Shown here: piece by piece, positions 17,031 to 25,524 of the stretch
Position numbering within the stretch: the first letter of the stretch is position 1
How the letters are laid out: every line of letters begins with the position of its first letter
Assembly (NCBI RefSeq): GCF_002217755.1
Contig: NZ_BCFL01000027.1
Coordinates: 211,209 to 275,208, forward strand
Length of the DNA stretch: 64,000 bases
Reading direction: 5' to 3'
Source of the DNA: Streptomyces hyaluromycini
GTDB taxonomy: Bacteria; Actinomycetota; Actinomycetes; Streptomycetales; Streptomycetaceae
Translations under genes and position numbers: made by a program
Notes under the pieces: generated by a model
What the model was told of the DNA's origin: nothing
What the model saw: only the letters and a program-made list of their open reading frames with translations
Database searches by the model: none

Positions 17031-18064
17031 GACGTGCTCCTTTGCACAGGGGAGAGGGGGTGTGGGGGGTCGGGGTGCTCGCCGCACGAGCGGCGGACGA
17101 CGAGCCGGGCGGGGAGGGTGACGGACTGCGGAGGCCGGCCCTCGATGCGGTCGATCAGCGCGCGTACGGCGGCGCGGCCGAGCTCGCCGGTGGGCTGGGC
17201 GATGGCGGTGATGGGCGGGTCGGTGTGCACGAACCAGGGGATGTCGTCGAAGGCTGCGAGTGCTATGTCACATGGCACTCGGAGCCCCCGCGCCCGCACC
17301 GCGTCCAGCGCGCCCAGCGCCATCAGGTTGTCCGTGGCGAACACGACCTCGGGCGGCTCGGGCAGGTCGAGGAACCCCTCGGTGACCCGCCGCCCGCTCT
17401 CGGCCTGGAAGTCGCCCTGGCCGATGTAGGCGTCGGGGAGGGGGACGCCGTACTCGGCGAGGGCCTCGCGGAAGGCCTGGACACGCTCGCTGCCGGTGGT
17501 GGTGGCCGCCGGCCCGGCGATGATCGCGACCCGACGGTGCCCGAGCCCGCACAGATGGGCGACGAGATCACGGATCGCGGCCCGCCCGTCCGCCCGCACC
17601 ACCGGCACGTCGACGCCCGGGATCCACCGGTCGACGAACACCATGGGCGTCCCGGCCCGCGCCGCCTCCAGCATCAGCGGCGAGCCGCCGTCGGTGGGGG
17701 AGACGAGCAGCCCGTCGATCCGCCGGTCGAGCAGCGTCCGTACGTGGTGGTCCTGCAGCTCCGGCCGCTCGTCGGCGTTGCCGATGATGACGCTGTAGCC
17801 GAGGGCGCGGGCCGCCTCCTCCACCGAGCGGGCCAGCTCGGTGAAGTAGGGGTTCATCACGTCGCTGATGACCAGGCCGAGGGTGCGGGTCTGGTCGGTG
17901 CGCAGGGAGCGGGCGACGGCGTTCGGGCGGTAGCCCAGCGTCGCGACCGCGGCCCGTACGCGGGTACGGGCGTCGTCGCTGACCGACGGATGGTCGTTCA
18001 GGACCCGGGACACCGTGGCGACGGAGACGCCTGCCTCGGCGGCGACGTCCTTGATGCTCGCCAT
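17027..18064 (-). CDS. rbsR: LacI family repressor of the ribose operon
   Basis: A 345-aa LacI/GalR regulator, first gene of the ribose operon. The helix-turn-helix is at residues 3-24 (SIKDVAAEAGVSVATVSRVL), the hinge helix NAVARSLRT near 48-56, and the ligand domain follows (LGLVISDVMNPYF, IDGLLVSPTDGG, FVDRW). The symbol is given from context: it is translationally coupled to rbsA, and two identical operator-like sites lie just upstream of its ATG, so it probably represses its own operon until ribose or a derivative binds. The ATG at 18064 is preceded by GGAGGTGGAG. Confidence 0.88.
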   Translation of the reverse strand: MASIKDVAAEAGVSVATVSRVLNDHPSVSDDARTRVRAAVATLGYRPNAVARSLRTDQTRTLGLVISDVMNPYFTELARSVEEAARALGYSVIIGNADERPELQDHHVRTLLDRRIDGLLVSPTDGGSPLMLEAARAGTPMVFVDRWIPGVDVPVVRADGRAAIRDLVAHLCGLGHRRVAIIAGPAATTTGSERVQAFREALAEYGVPLPDAYIGQGDFQAESGRRVTEGFLDLPEPPEVVFATDNLMALGALDAVRARGLRVPCDIALAAFDDIPWFVHTDPPITAIAQPTGELGRAAVRALIDRIEGRPPQSVTLPARLVVRRSCGEHPDPPHPLSPVQRSTS

Positions 18065-18082
18065 CGCCGCTCCACCTCCTCG

Positions 18083-18133
18083 TGGAATCGATTACACGAC
18101 TGCGTGTACCGAGGATTGGAATCGATTACACGA
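18083..18133. promoter_or_regulatory. Twin operators upstream of the ribose operon
   Basis: TGGAATCGATTACACGA occurs twice as an exact direct repeat (18083-18099 and 18117-18133), 34 bp apart. Each contains the palindrome AATCGATT with the central CG typical of LacI-type operators. The sites cover the expected promoter of rbsR, 19 bp before its ATG. Confidence 0.8.
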
Positions 18134-18232
18134 GTGCCGGGCAAGGGCCCGGAGGCGGCCGAAATCCAATCGTGACCGAGGGGGGGCCGGAAGGGGCCGA
18201 CTCACGCACGGCCCGACCTGTGGAATTCCGGC

Positions 18233-18412
18233 ATGACACGAACGGAGATACGAGACGGCACGCTGCTGCTGTTCGTCGCCGTACTGGAAGCGGCCGTGAT
18301 CACGGGCGGCGGCCTCTCCACCGCCTGGGCCCTCACGGTCGCCGTCGTCCACCTGGTGTTCCTGCCGGCCTACGTCCGGGGCCTGGTGCGCCGCAGGCGG
18401 GCCGTCGGCTGA
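18233..18412 (+). CDS. Small membrane protein (59 aa)
   Basis: A short gene with good Streptomyces codon pattern. The product has two hydrophobic helices (about residues 10-24 and 30-48) and a basic tail (RRRRAVG). The start is ATG 18233. It is convergent with the metallo-beta-lactamase pseudogene, 10 bp away. I do not recognise a family; similar small membrane proteins are common and poorly studied in this genus. Confidence 0.55.
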   Translation: MTRTEIRDGTLLLFVAVLEAAVITGGGLSTAWALTVAVVHLVFLPAYVRGLVRRRRAVG

Positions 18413-18422
18413 CGCCCCGCCC

Positions 18423-19356
18423 TCACCACCGCACCGCCGTGAAGTCCACCGGCCGGGGCCGCAGTGCGCGGGTACGGGCGGCCAGTCGCCGGATCCGGGC
18501 GGCCATGTCGTCCGGGGACAGGCGGCGGCGGTCGCCGTGGCCCGGCAGCAGCCACTCGAAGCGCAGCCGGCCGGCGGCCCGGGTCAGCGAGGCGGCCAGT
18601 TCGTGGACGGAGTACCAGGTGATGCTCTCGACCACCTCGATGTCCGCCGTCGTACGCGACCAGTAGAAGCTGTCGCCGCTGAAGCAGTACCGCTCGTCGG
18701 CCAGGTAGAGCACGCTGCCCCGGGTGTGTCCGGGGAAGGGGAGGGCGACCACCCCCTCGGCGATCTCGGCCGGCCCGGTACCGCGCAGCACCCGGTCGGC
18801 GTCCGGGGCGGCGTCGAGATCGCCCTCGTGGATCCAGAGCCGGGCGCCGATGGGGGTCCCCCCGCTCAGGCGAAGTCGAGAGTGGGGGGGCGGCGTACCG
18901 GCGGCCGTGCGCGGCGTGGTCGCGGTGGGTGAGCAGTACGTCGGTGACGGGCCCCGGCGCCTCGTGGCGGGCGGCGAGCGCCGGGCTCCACCGCGGGGTG
19001 TCCACCATCATCGACGTGCCGTCGGGGCGGCGCAGGAGGTAGGAGTTGGCGCCCGCGGTGTGCGGGGAGTTGTGCCCGCACAGCTGCACGGTGCCGGTGT
19101 CGTCGAGGGCCATCGGGAACGGATCCCGTGCCGGGTCCAGCCGCCCGCCCGGGGGCCGGACGGACCGGGTGGGGCAGGCGTGCGCCGCCGCGTGCAACCG
19201 CTCCGCCTCCACTGCGTCGCGCGGCTGGCGCAGTACGGCCGAGTGTCCCGCCACCTCCCCGATGAGCCCCGGGGCGAGCTGCCGCGCGACATCGCAGTTC
19301 GTGCAGCGCCCGTCCACCCGCCAGCCGTGCTCGGCGTCTCCGCTTCCCATGACCAT
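18423..19356 (-). pseudogene. Ferredoxin-like/metallo-beta-lactamase protein, frameshifted at a repeat
   Basis: The N-terminal part has a ferredoxin-like segment (CTNCDVA near residue 18, then ACPTRS) and the start of an MBL fold (LLTHRDHAAHG, the metal-binding HxHxDH-like motif degenerated to THRDHAAH). The C-terminal part, in another frame, has FPGHTRGSVLYL, FSGDSFYW and LLPGHGD, metal-ligand segments of the same fold. The frames meet inside a palindromic repeat at 18852-18890, in a run of seven G (18884-18890). With six G the gene reads through as one 310-aa protein containing PHSRLRLSGGTPI from the repeat. It is thus either a recent one-base mutation, a sequencing error, or programmed slippage. 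Confidence 0.75.
18852..18890 (-). repeat. Palindromic repeat A inside the MBL gene
   Basis: It begins GGGGGTCCCCCCGCTC on the plus strand and ends in seven G. Its reverse complement aligns with 56488-56524 with about six differences over 37 bp. Relatives sit at 33472-33501 and within the MITE at 55774 and 55830. Confidence 0.75.
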
Positions 19357-19471
19357 GCCCCCGTCCCCTTCCGTACCGCCGGTCGCTTCAGGGGTATCGC
19401 GGGCCGCGCGGAAAGCGGAAGGGGGTCAGGACCTGGTGGTTACGGCGAGGCGCTGCTCTGCCGTCGGCGGC

Positions 19472-20254
19472 TCACATCTCCTTGGGCTTGAACACCGCGA
19501 AGGTCGCGCCCTGCGGGTCGGCGACCACGGACATGCGGCCGGCCATCATCTCGAACGGCGGTGCGAAGACCGTGCCGTTGCGCTTGACCAGGGCGTCCAC
19601 CGTGGAGTCGACGTCGTCGACCGCGAAGTAGGTGAGCCAGTGCGGCGGGACGCCGGGGCGGTCGTCGCCGAGCCGGGCGGCACCGCCGACGCCGCGGTTG
19701 CCGACGTTCAGCGACCAGTAGGTCCCGTCGGCGCCCTCCATCGGCTGGATCTCGATCCCGAAGCACTCGCCGTAGAAGCCGGTGGCGGCGGGTACGTCGG
19801 TGGTGTTCAGCTCGTTCCAGATCAGTGCGCCCGGCTCGTTGACGATCCCGGCGCCGTGGAACTCGCCCGGCTGCCACACCCCGAACACCGCGCCCTGCGG
19901 GTCGGCGGCGATCAGCATCCGGCCGATGTCGCCGACGTCCATCACCGGGGCGATCAGCGTGCCGCCGGCCGAGACGATGGTGTCCTGGGTGGCCTGCGCG
20001 TCGGTGCTGGCCAGGTAGGTGGTCCACACCGTCGGCGGCTCCGGCTGCCCCTCGGGCGCCATGGCCGAGCCGATGCCGGCCACCGGCTTGCCCTGCAGCG
20101 TACAGACCGCGTACCCGCCGAAGTCGGCCCCGCCGACCTCGCCCTGCCAGCCGAACAGGTCACGGTAGAAGTCCAGCGCCGCCTGCTGGTCCTGCGCCAT
20201 AAGATCGACCCAGCACGGGGTGCCGGTCGGGTACGGAGTGGTGATCTCGGGCAT
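19472..20254 (-). CDS. VOC family protein with two glyoxalase-like domains
   Basis: A 260-aa protein made of two vicinal-oxygen-chelate domains (about residues 5-120 and 135-258), each starting with a CWVDLMAQDQ- or LIWNELNTTD-type strand and ending in a DPQGAxF motif (DPQGAVFGVWQ, DPQGATFAVFK). Such proteins include glyoxalases, dioxygenases and antibiotic-binding resistance proteins; many actinobacterial two-domain forms have no known substrate. The ATG at 20254 is preceded by GGGAGA at 7 bp; an ATG two codons earlier is possible. No obvious operon partner. Confidence 0.85.
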   Translation of the reverse strand: MPEITTPYPTGTPCWVDLMAQDQQAALDFYRDLFGWQGEVGGADFGGYAVCTLQGKPVAGIGSAMAPEGQPEPPTVWTTYLASTDAQATQDTIVSAGGTLIAPVMDVGDIGRMLIAADPQGAVFGVWQPGEFHGAGIVNEPGALIWNELNTTDVPAATGFYGECFGIEIQPMEGADGTYWSLNVGNRGVGGAARLGDDRPGVPPHWLTYFAVDDVDSTVDALVKRNGTVFAPPFEMMAGRMSVVADPQGATFAVFKPKEM

Positions 20255-20351
20255 GTGCATTTCTCCCTGCGCGCGAAGAAGTTCCCCGCCGCCCACCCTC
20301 ACGGCCCCCGGCCGTTCCCGCCACCGGAACGGCCGGAGTTTTACGCTCGGC

Positions 20352-21245
20352 TCACCCAGGAGTGGCCGCGAGCCCCAGCCGCCCCCGGGTCACCGCCAGG
20401 ACGACGGCCGCCGCCAGTACCGAGGCGAGCAGGAGGGCGCGGGTGGTGTCCTCGACCGTGCCGTGCGGGAACAGGTCCGTCCAGGCCACGGAGAAGTAGT
20501 TGTTGACGCTGGTGTGCAGCAGCATGACCAGTGGCATGCTCTCGCCGGAGCGGTTGAAGACCCAGGTCATCACGTAACTGAAGGCGAGCGTGGTGACCAT
20601 GAACTCCAGCGGCCGCACCGGGCTCACGCCGGGCCCGCCGCCCCACTCGGTGAGGAACAGCGGCAGGTGCCAGGCACCCCACAGCAGCCCGACGACGAGG
20701 GCGGCGACCGGCGGACCGTACCGCCGCTGCATCCGCGGCATCGCGAACTCGCGCCAGCCCGGCTCCTCCGCGAGCCCGGTGGTCACCATCTGGACGACCA
20801 GGCCCGGGAGGTACGCGGCGAGTACGGCCGCCGGGGGCAGCGCGGGGGCCCGGCCGGTCAGTGCGGCCGAGGCGAGGGTCAGCGCGGCGGGCACGGAGAC
20901 GGCGACCACGAGGAACCACCGCCACCGCACCCCGAGCCTGGTCATCCGCCCCCGCCACTCCCGCAGCCCGGCGCGCCCCTCCGTCATCCCGGTGACGAAC
21001 AGCGCCGACCCGATGGGACCGAGGTAGGCGCCGGGCAGCACCCCGAGCAGCTGACTCCCGGCCGCGCCGCCGGGGAAGGCCCAGTGCCACACCCCCAGCC
21101 CGTTCCCGGACAGGATGTACGGCGTCCAGGCCAGCCAGCTCATGCTCAAGGCCAGGGCGAAGAACCAGGTCAGCGGACGGCGGCGGACCCGGGTCCGCAG
21201 GGGTGTGCCGGCCTGCGGCTGCGGGGGGCTGGTGGTGACGGTCAC
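20352..21245 (-). CDS. CPBP family intramembrane glutamic endopeptidase
   Basis: A 297-aa integral membrane protein with about eight hydrophobic segments. It carries the CPBP (Rce1-like) motifs: EEPGWREF (the EExxxR motif) near residue 160, GLLWGAWHLPLF (FxxxH-like) near 188-199, and LLHTSVNNYF near 240. These are the catalytic Glu, His and Asn positions of the family. In bacteria such proteins are often linked to self-immunity or processing of secreted peptides; no such partner is next to it. The GTG at 21245 has AAGGGA upstream; the longer open frame beyond it is a shadow of the lipoprotein gene. Confidence 0.85.
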   Translation of the reverse strand: MTVTTSPPQPQAGTPLRTRVRRRPLTWFFALALSMSWLAWTPYILSGNGLGVWHWAFPGGAAGSQLLGVLPGAYLGPIGSALFVTGMTEGRAGLREWRGRMTRLGVRWRWFLVVAVSVPAALTLASAALTGRAPALPPAAVLAAYLPGLVVQMVTTGLAEEPGWREFAMPRMQRRYGPPVAALVVGLLWGAWHLPLFLTEWGGGPGVSPVRPLEFMVTTLAFSYVMTWVFNRSGESMPLVMLLHTSVNNYFSVAWTDLFPHGTVEDTTRALLLASVLAAAVVLAVTRGRLGLAATPG

Positions 21246-21566
21246 CGGGGGTCCCTTCGGGGCGTTCGGGAGGTGTGCCTGCGATGCCTCAAGCACACCA
21301 ACACCGAGCCCCGCGATCACTGCCACGTGCGCCCCGATTCCCGGTACAGCAGGCTGTACCGGGGAGTCATCGCCGGTGGCCTGGTGCTCGGACGGAGAAC
21401 CAGGGGAGTCCCCGCAGCACAACCGCCAGTCATTCACGGGCTTTTGGGCCGGGTGGACCGAGTACGGCTGGGGCAAGTACCTGATGAACTGCGGCATGGG
21501 CGGACCGCCGTGCGACAGACATCCCTGCAACTCCGTCGCCACCACCACAAGGAGCGGGCGCACCTG
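21246..21566. other. Intergenic region, nothing recognised
   Basis: A 321-bp region between the divergent protease and lipoprotein genes. It must hold both promoters, but I see no operator-like repeat or conserved element. Confidence 0.4.
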
Positions 21567-22130
21567 ATGAGCGTACGGCGGTCGCTGCTGGCCCTGACCC
21601 TGCTCGCGGCCCTGGTGACGGGCTGCTCCGCGGTCCATCACCAGGATTCCGCCGACGGGCCATTGAACGGGCCCGACTATGCCGATGCCGGAACGGGCGA
21701 GGAGTGCATCCCGGAAAAGGAGGGTGGCAGCGTCACCTTTGGTATGGACGAGTTGCACAACTACGGCGGCAAGACTGTCGTCGTCGACAAGGTCACGCTG
21801 CGCGAGGCTAGCGGTCTGCGGCTGGTCGAGGCGGTCATCGTGTCCACTTCGACCGCTTTCATGGGTGTCAGCACCGGATACCCTCCCGTCCCGGAGGCCC
21901 GCAACCAGCCCGGCATCGACTGGGCCCACCGCCGCAAGGCTGTGGGGGCGACCATCTCTCCCCAACCGGACAACGCGAAGGTCGCGAACAACCTGGTCCT
22001 GCACATCCAGGTCACCGCCTCCAAGGCGCACGCGTCCGGAGTCCTGGTCCACTATCACGTAGGCGACTCCACGTATGTATGGCACAACGTGATGGGCCTG
22101 ACCGTGGAGACGAAGAAGAAGTCATGCTGA
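21567..22130 (+). CDS. Putative lipoprotein of unknown function
   Basis: A 187-aa protein with a lipoprotein signal: MSVRRSLLALTLLAALVTGC, with Cys 20 as the predicted lipidated residue (lipobox VTGC). The mature part begins with an acidic linker, then a domain with LHNYGGKTVVVDKVTLRE that resembles small beta-sandwich lipoproteins, and ends in ETKKKSC. The ATG at 21567 has AAGGAG 12 bp upstream. It stands alone. Downstream in the same frame, after the TGA, lies a LysR-like remnant. Confidence 0.78.
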   Translation: MSVRRSLLALTLLAALVTGCSAVHHQDSADGPLNGPDYADAGTGEECIPEKEGGSVTFGMDELHNYGGKTVVVDKVTLREASGLRLVEAVIVSTSTAFMGVSTGYPPVPEARNQPGIDWAHRRKAVGATISPQPDNAKVANNLVLHIQVTASKAHASGVLVHYHVGDSTYVWHNVMGLTVETKKKSC

Positions 22131-22271
22131 ACCGTCGCCCGCACCATCGACGACGTCGAGACACCGGCACTGCCGGCCCTGATCTGGAAGAACGCGCACA
22201 CCCCGGCGGTGCGCGAACTGCTCCTGCACAGCCGGCAGGCGTTCACCGGCTCGCGCTCCGCCCCGGGGTAG
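22131..22271 (+). pseudogene. C-terminal remnant of a LysR-type regulator
   Basis: About 46 codons read VARTIDDVETPALPALIWKN then RELLLHSRQAF before a TAG. This resembles the end of the LysR substrate-binding domain (ALxWRxxxxSPALRELLxxAR). No start or helix-turn-helix is present, so it is a gene fragment. It directly follows the lipoprotein stop in the same frame, which suggests the lipoprotein gene arrived by a rearrangement that removed the rest of the regulator. Confidence 0.45.
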
Positions 22272-22324
22272 GGGGTCGATCTCCTTCGCTCTGAGATCGG
22301 TTGAGCTGTGCGGAGGGGGCAGGG

Positions 22325-23626
22325 TCACGCCGTCTTCGGCTGCGGGTGCCAGGTGCCGTCCAGCGGGATGCCGGCGGCCGCTGCGACCCGGTCGCGGGAC
22401 TCCAGCAGGCGGGTGCGCAGTGCCCGCAGGTCCACGTCGACCAGTACGCCGTCCCGCTTCACGACGCGGCCCGCGACGAGGACCGTGTCGACCAGGCCGG
22501 GGTGACCGGCGGCGACGATCGTGCCGGCGGGGTCGGTGACCGGGAAGACGGTGATGTCGTCGGTGCGCAGCAGGATCACGTCGGCGTCCTTGCCGGGCGT
22601 GAGGCTGCCCGTACGGTCGGCGAGCCCCAGGGCGTGGGCGCCGTCGACGGTGGCGAACGCCAGCAGGTCACGGGAGTTGAGGCCGCCGTCCAGGCCGCGC
22701 TGCACCACAAAGGCGGTGCGCATGGTGGAGAACATGTCGCCGCCGACCGACGGGACGTCGTCGATCGAGAGGGTCGGGCGCAGGCCGGCGGCCAGCATCC
22801 GGCCGGTCATCGGCCGGCCGAACCCCATCTTCAGCTCGACGTCCGGGCTGACGGACACCGAGGCGCCGGCGTCGGCGAGCATCCGCAGCTCGTCGTCGCC
22901 GATCCCGTTGGCGTGCACGAACGTCGTGGTGTCCCGCAGCAGGCCGTGCTCGTGCAGGTCGGCGACCGGGCGCCGGATCCCTTCGGACTCGACGTGCAGG
23001 CTGGTCCGCAGGCCGAGCTCGGCCGCGAGCTGCAGCTCCTCGGCGACGGTCTCGAAGGAGGTGTCCTCCGCGCCGCGCAGCCCGAACGACATGGTGAGCA
23101 GGCCGTCGTCGCCGGGCAGCGCGGACCGTACGCGGCGGATCTCGGCCTCGACCGGGTCGGCGGTGCCCCACCCGGCGCCGTGGCAGAAGACGGACCGCCC
23201 GGGCGCGTCCCGCAGCGCCGCGACACCGGCGTCCGCGTGCTCGGGGCTCTGCGCGCAGTGGAACCAGTCGAGCATCGTGGTCACCCCGGAGTGCAGGGCC
23301 TCAAGACGGCCGAGCAGGGTGCCCGCGTAGACGTCCTCGGGCCGGTATCGGGGCTTCAGCGTCCGGTGCATCGCCTGCGCCCACTCGGGGAACGTCCAGT
23401 CCGCGCCGATGCCGCGGAACGCGGTCTGCCAGGTGTGCCGGTGGGTGTCGACGAAGCCGGGCATGACGATCCGGTCGGTCGCGTCGATCACCTCGGCGTC
23501 CGGGGCGTCGATCGCCTCGGCGACCTCGACGATCACACCGTCCTCGATCAGCACGTCACCGCGTTCGAGATCGCCGACGGCCGGGTCCATGCTGACCACG
23601 GTGCCGCCGGTAAGCAGGATCCTCAT
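22325..23626 (-). CDS. Amidohydrolase family protein (TRZ/ATZ type)
   Basis: A 433-aa metal-dependent hydrolase. Metal ligands of the family are visible: VDTHRHTWQ (HxH, near residue 61), SLHVESEG (His near 209), FVHANGIGD (His near 237) and SIDDVPS (Asp near 290). The group includes guanine, cytosine and S-adenosylhomocysteine deaminases and chlorohydrolases. The substrate is not evident, but amino- or halo-heterocycles are likely. ATG 23626 has GAGGAG upstream. It is divergent from an AsnC/Lrp-type regulator, whose binding-site-like boxes lie in the shared promoter region, so it is probably controlled by it. Confidence 0.88.
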   Translation of the reverse strand: MRILLTGGTVVSMDPAVGDLERGDVLIEDGVIVEVAEAIDAPDAEVIDATDRIVMPGFVDTHRHTWQTAFRGIGADWTFPEWAQAMHRTLKPRYRPEDVYAGTLLGRLEALHSGVTTMLDWFHCAQSPEHADAGVAALRDAPGRSVFCHGAGWGTADPVEAEIRRVRSALPGDDGLLTMSFGLRGAEDTSFETVAEELQLAAELGLRTSLHVESEGIRRPVADLHEHGLLRDTTTFVHANGIGDDELRMLADAGASVSVSPDVELKMGFGRPMTGRMLAAGLRPTLSIDDVPSVGGDMFSTMRTAFVVQRGLDGGLNSRDLLAFATVDGAHALGLADRTGSLTPGKDADVILLRTDDITVFPVTDPAGTIVAAGHPGLVDTVLVAGRVVKRDGVLVDVDLRALRTRLLESRDRVAAAAGIPLDGTWHPQPKTA

Positions 23627-23743
23627 CAGAAAACTCCTCTACGAAACTCTGCGAAAAGTGGTTGTTTGTGCGTGTTGGCGACGCGGGCAAGTCTTCCCGG
23701 GCCGCGTGTCGGTGTAAGCCGGTTCCGGCAACGTCGGCAGGAA

Positions 23744-23795
23744 ATTGCGCCGCAGCGGGGCATCGGATGGTGGTAGGCGAGGCTTGGCGCGCAAT
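23744..23795. promoter_or_regulatory. Inverted box pair ATTGCGC / GCGCAAT upstream of the AsnC gene
   Basis: ATTGCGC (23744-23750) and GCGCAAT (23789-23795) are perfect inverted copies separated by 38 bp, between the divergent amidohydrolase and AsnC genes. The same pair with the same 38-bp spacer occurs upstream of the cystathionine gamma-synthase gene. Confidence 0.65.
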
Positions 23796-23806
23796 AATCT
23801 GCCCCC

Positions 23807-24244
23807 ATGGATGATGTGGATCGGGCCATCCTCGCCGTGCTCGAAAAGCACGGGCGGATCAGCAACGCCGAGCTCGCCGCGCGGGTCGGCCTGTCGCCCT
23901 CGCCCTGCCTGCGGCGCGTGCACCGGCTTGAGGAGACCGGGGTGATCCGCGGCTACCGGGCGGAGATCGACCCCGCGGCCGTCGGCCGCAGCCTGCGCGT
24001 GTTCGCGGGTGTCCGGCTGATGCGGCACAACCGCGGTGACGTGGCCGCGTTCGAACGCGCGGTCGTCCAGCTGTCCGAGGTGGTCCACGTCCACCACGTC
24101 ACCGGCAATTACGACTACCTGCTCCAGGTCGAGGTCGCCGACCTGCCGGCCTACGAGGACTTCCACGCCAACCGGCTGGCCGACCTGCCCGGCGTCGCCA
24201 CCGTCAGCAGCTACGTCACCATGAAGACGCTCTCCGCCCCCTGA
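23807..24244 (+). CDS. Lrp/AsnC family transcriptional regulator
   Basis: A 145-aa regulator with an N-terminal helix-turn-helix (DDVDRAILAVLEKHGRISNA, ELAARVGLSPSPCLRRV, residues 2-40) and a RAM/ligand domain (residues 60-145: VFAGVRLM, VVHVHHVTGNYDYLLQVEV). The spacing between the two is typical of the family, which binds amino acids and forms octamers. It is divergent from the amidohydrolase and convergent with a cystathionine gamma-synthase. Inverted ATTGCGC/GCGCAAT boxes with 38-bp spacing at both targets suggest that it controls all three. Confidence 0.9.
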   Translation: MDDVDRAILAVLEKHGRISNAELAARVGLSPSPCLRRVHRLEETGVIRGYRAEIDPAAVGRSLRVFAGVRLMRHNRGDVAAFERAVVQLSEVVHVHHVTGNYDYLLQVEVADLPAYEDFHANRLADLPGVATVSSYVTMKTLSAP

Positions 24245-24256
24245 GGTACGGGCAGT

Positions 24257-25429
24257 TCAGTCGCCCATGCTCGCGTCGGCCGCCGCGACCACGTCGGCCA
24301 CCAGGTCCTCCGTGTCCTCCGTACCGGCCGCCAGCCGGACCAGGCCCGGTGGAACCGAGGCGGCGATCTGCTCGTCGTCGAGCATGCCCCGCCACATGGA
24401 CGCCGGGTGCACGGCCAGCGACTCCACGCCGCCGAGGCTGGCCGACCGGCGGGCGTAGCGCAGCCGGCCGAGGAACGCGTCGGCCGCCTCGAAGCCGTCG
24501 GTGAACTCGACGCCGAGCACCCCGCCGAACCCGCTCATCTGGTCGGCGGCCAGCTTGTGCTGCGGATGGGAGGCCAGGCCGGGATAGTGCACCCGGCGCA
24601 CGGCGGGGTGGGCGTGCAGCGCCTCCGCGAGCGCCTGGCCGTTGGCGTTGTGCCGGGGGACGCGCAGCGGCAGGGTGCGCATGCCCCGCAGCAGCAGCCA
24701 CGCGTCGAACGGGCCGAGTACGGCACCGGTGAGCAGGCCGGTGTCCCAGACCTTGTCGAGGAGTTCGGCCGGGCCGGCCAGCACCCCGGCGGACACGTCG
24801 GTGTGGCCGTTGAGGTACTTGGTCGCGCTGTGCCAGACCAGGTCGATGCCGAAGTCCGCCGGGCGCTGGTTCAGCGGGGTGGCGAAGGTGTTGTCGGCCA
24901 TGGTCAGGACGTCGTGCGCGCGGGCCAGGTCCGAGACGGCGCGCAGGTCGGTGATCTGGAGCAGCGGGTTGCTGGGGGTCTCCACCAGGATCAGGCGGGT
25001 CTGCGGGGTCAGCGCCCGCGCGAACGCCTCCGGGTCGGTCTGGTCGACCAGGGTGGTCGCCACGCCGAACCGGGGCAGCAGGTTCAGCAGGACCGACGCC
25101 GTACCGCCGTAGGTGGACCGCTGCCCGATGACATGGTCACCGGCGGACACCAGGGCCAGTACGGCGGTGGTGAGCGCGGCCATCCCGGACGCGGTGACCA
25201 TGGCCGCCTCGGTGCCCTCCAGTTCCGCGACGACGGCCGCGACCTGGGCGTGGTTCGGGTTGCCGAAGCGGGTGTAGAAGGCCTTGCCCCGCGGTTCGAC
25301 GGCGCCCCGCGCGAACGTCTCGCCGTCCGGGGCCGAGAAGGCCGCCGTCTGGTAGATGGGCGGCGCCACGGCACGGTCGGGGAGGACCTCGCGATCGGCG
25401 TGGACGGTGACTGTGCTGCTGCCCGGCAT
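24257..25429 (-). CDS. PLP-dependent cystathionine gamma-synthase / methionine gamma-lyase-like enzyme
   Basis: A 390-aa enzyme of the Cys/Met metabolism PLP family. Visible features: VTASGMAALTTAVLAL, STYGGTASVLL, VETPSNPLLQITDLR, TMADNTFATP and the PLP lysine in HSATKYLNGHTDV (about residue 197). The N-terminal VAPPIYQTAAF is typical. The fold fits cystathionine gamma-synthase or methionine gamma-lyase; sequence alone does not separate them here. ATG 25429 was chosen because it begins the family N-terminus; the open frame upstream overlaps the promoter. The shared box pair with the AsnC gene suggests amino-acid-responsive control. Confidence 0.88.
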   Translation of the reverse strand: MPGSSTVTVHADREVLPDRAVAPPIYQTAAFSAPDGETFARGAVEPRGKAFYTRFGNPNHAQVAAVVAELEGTEAAMVTASGMAALTTAVLALVSAGDHVIGQRSTYGGTASVLLNLLPRFGVATTLVDQTDPEAFARALTPQTRLILVETPSNPLLQITDLRAVSDLARAHDVLTMADNTFATPLNQRPADFGIDLVWHSATKYLNGHTDVSAGVLAGPAELLDKVWDTGLLTGAVLGPFDAWLLLRGMRTLPLRVPRHNANGQALAEALHAHPAVRRVHYPGLASHPQHKLAADQMSGFGGVLGVEFTDGFEAADAFLGRLRYARRSASLGGVESLAVHPASMWRGMLDDEQIAASVPPGLVRLAAGTEDTEDLVADVVAAADASMGD

Positions 25430-25524
25430 GGTTGCGTGCCCTTCCGTGGTCCGTCGGTGTGACGCCGTCAAGCGTGACCGACGGATACCCGGAAGTGACC
25501 GAATCTCGGCAATATTGGCAGCAT

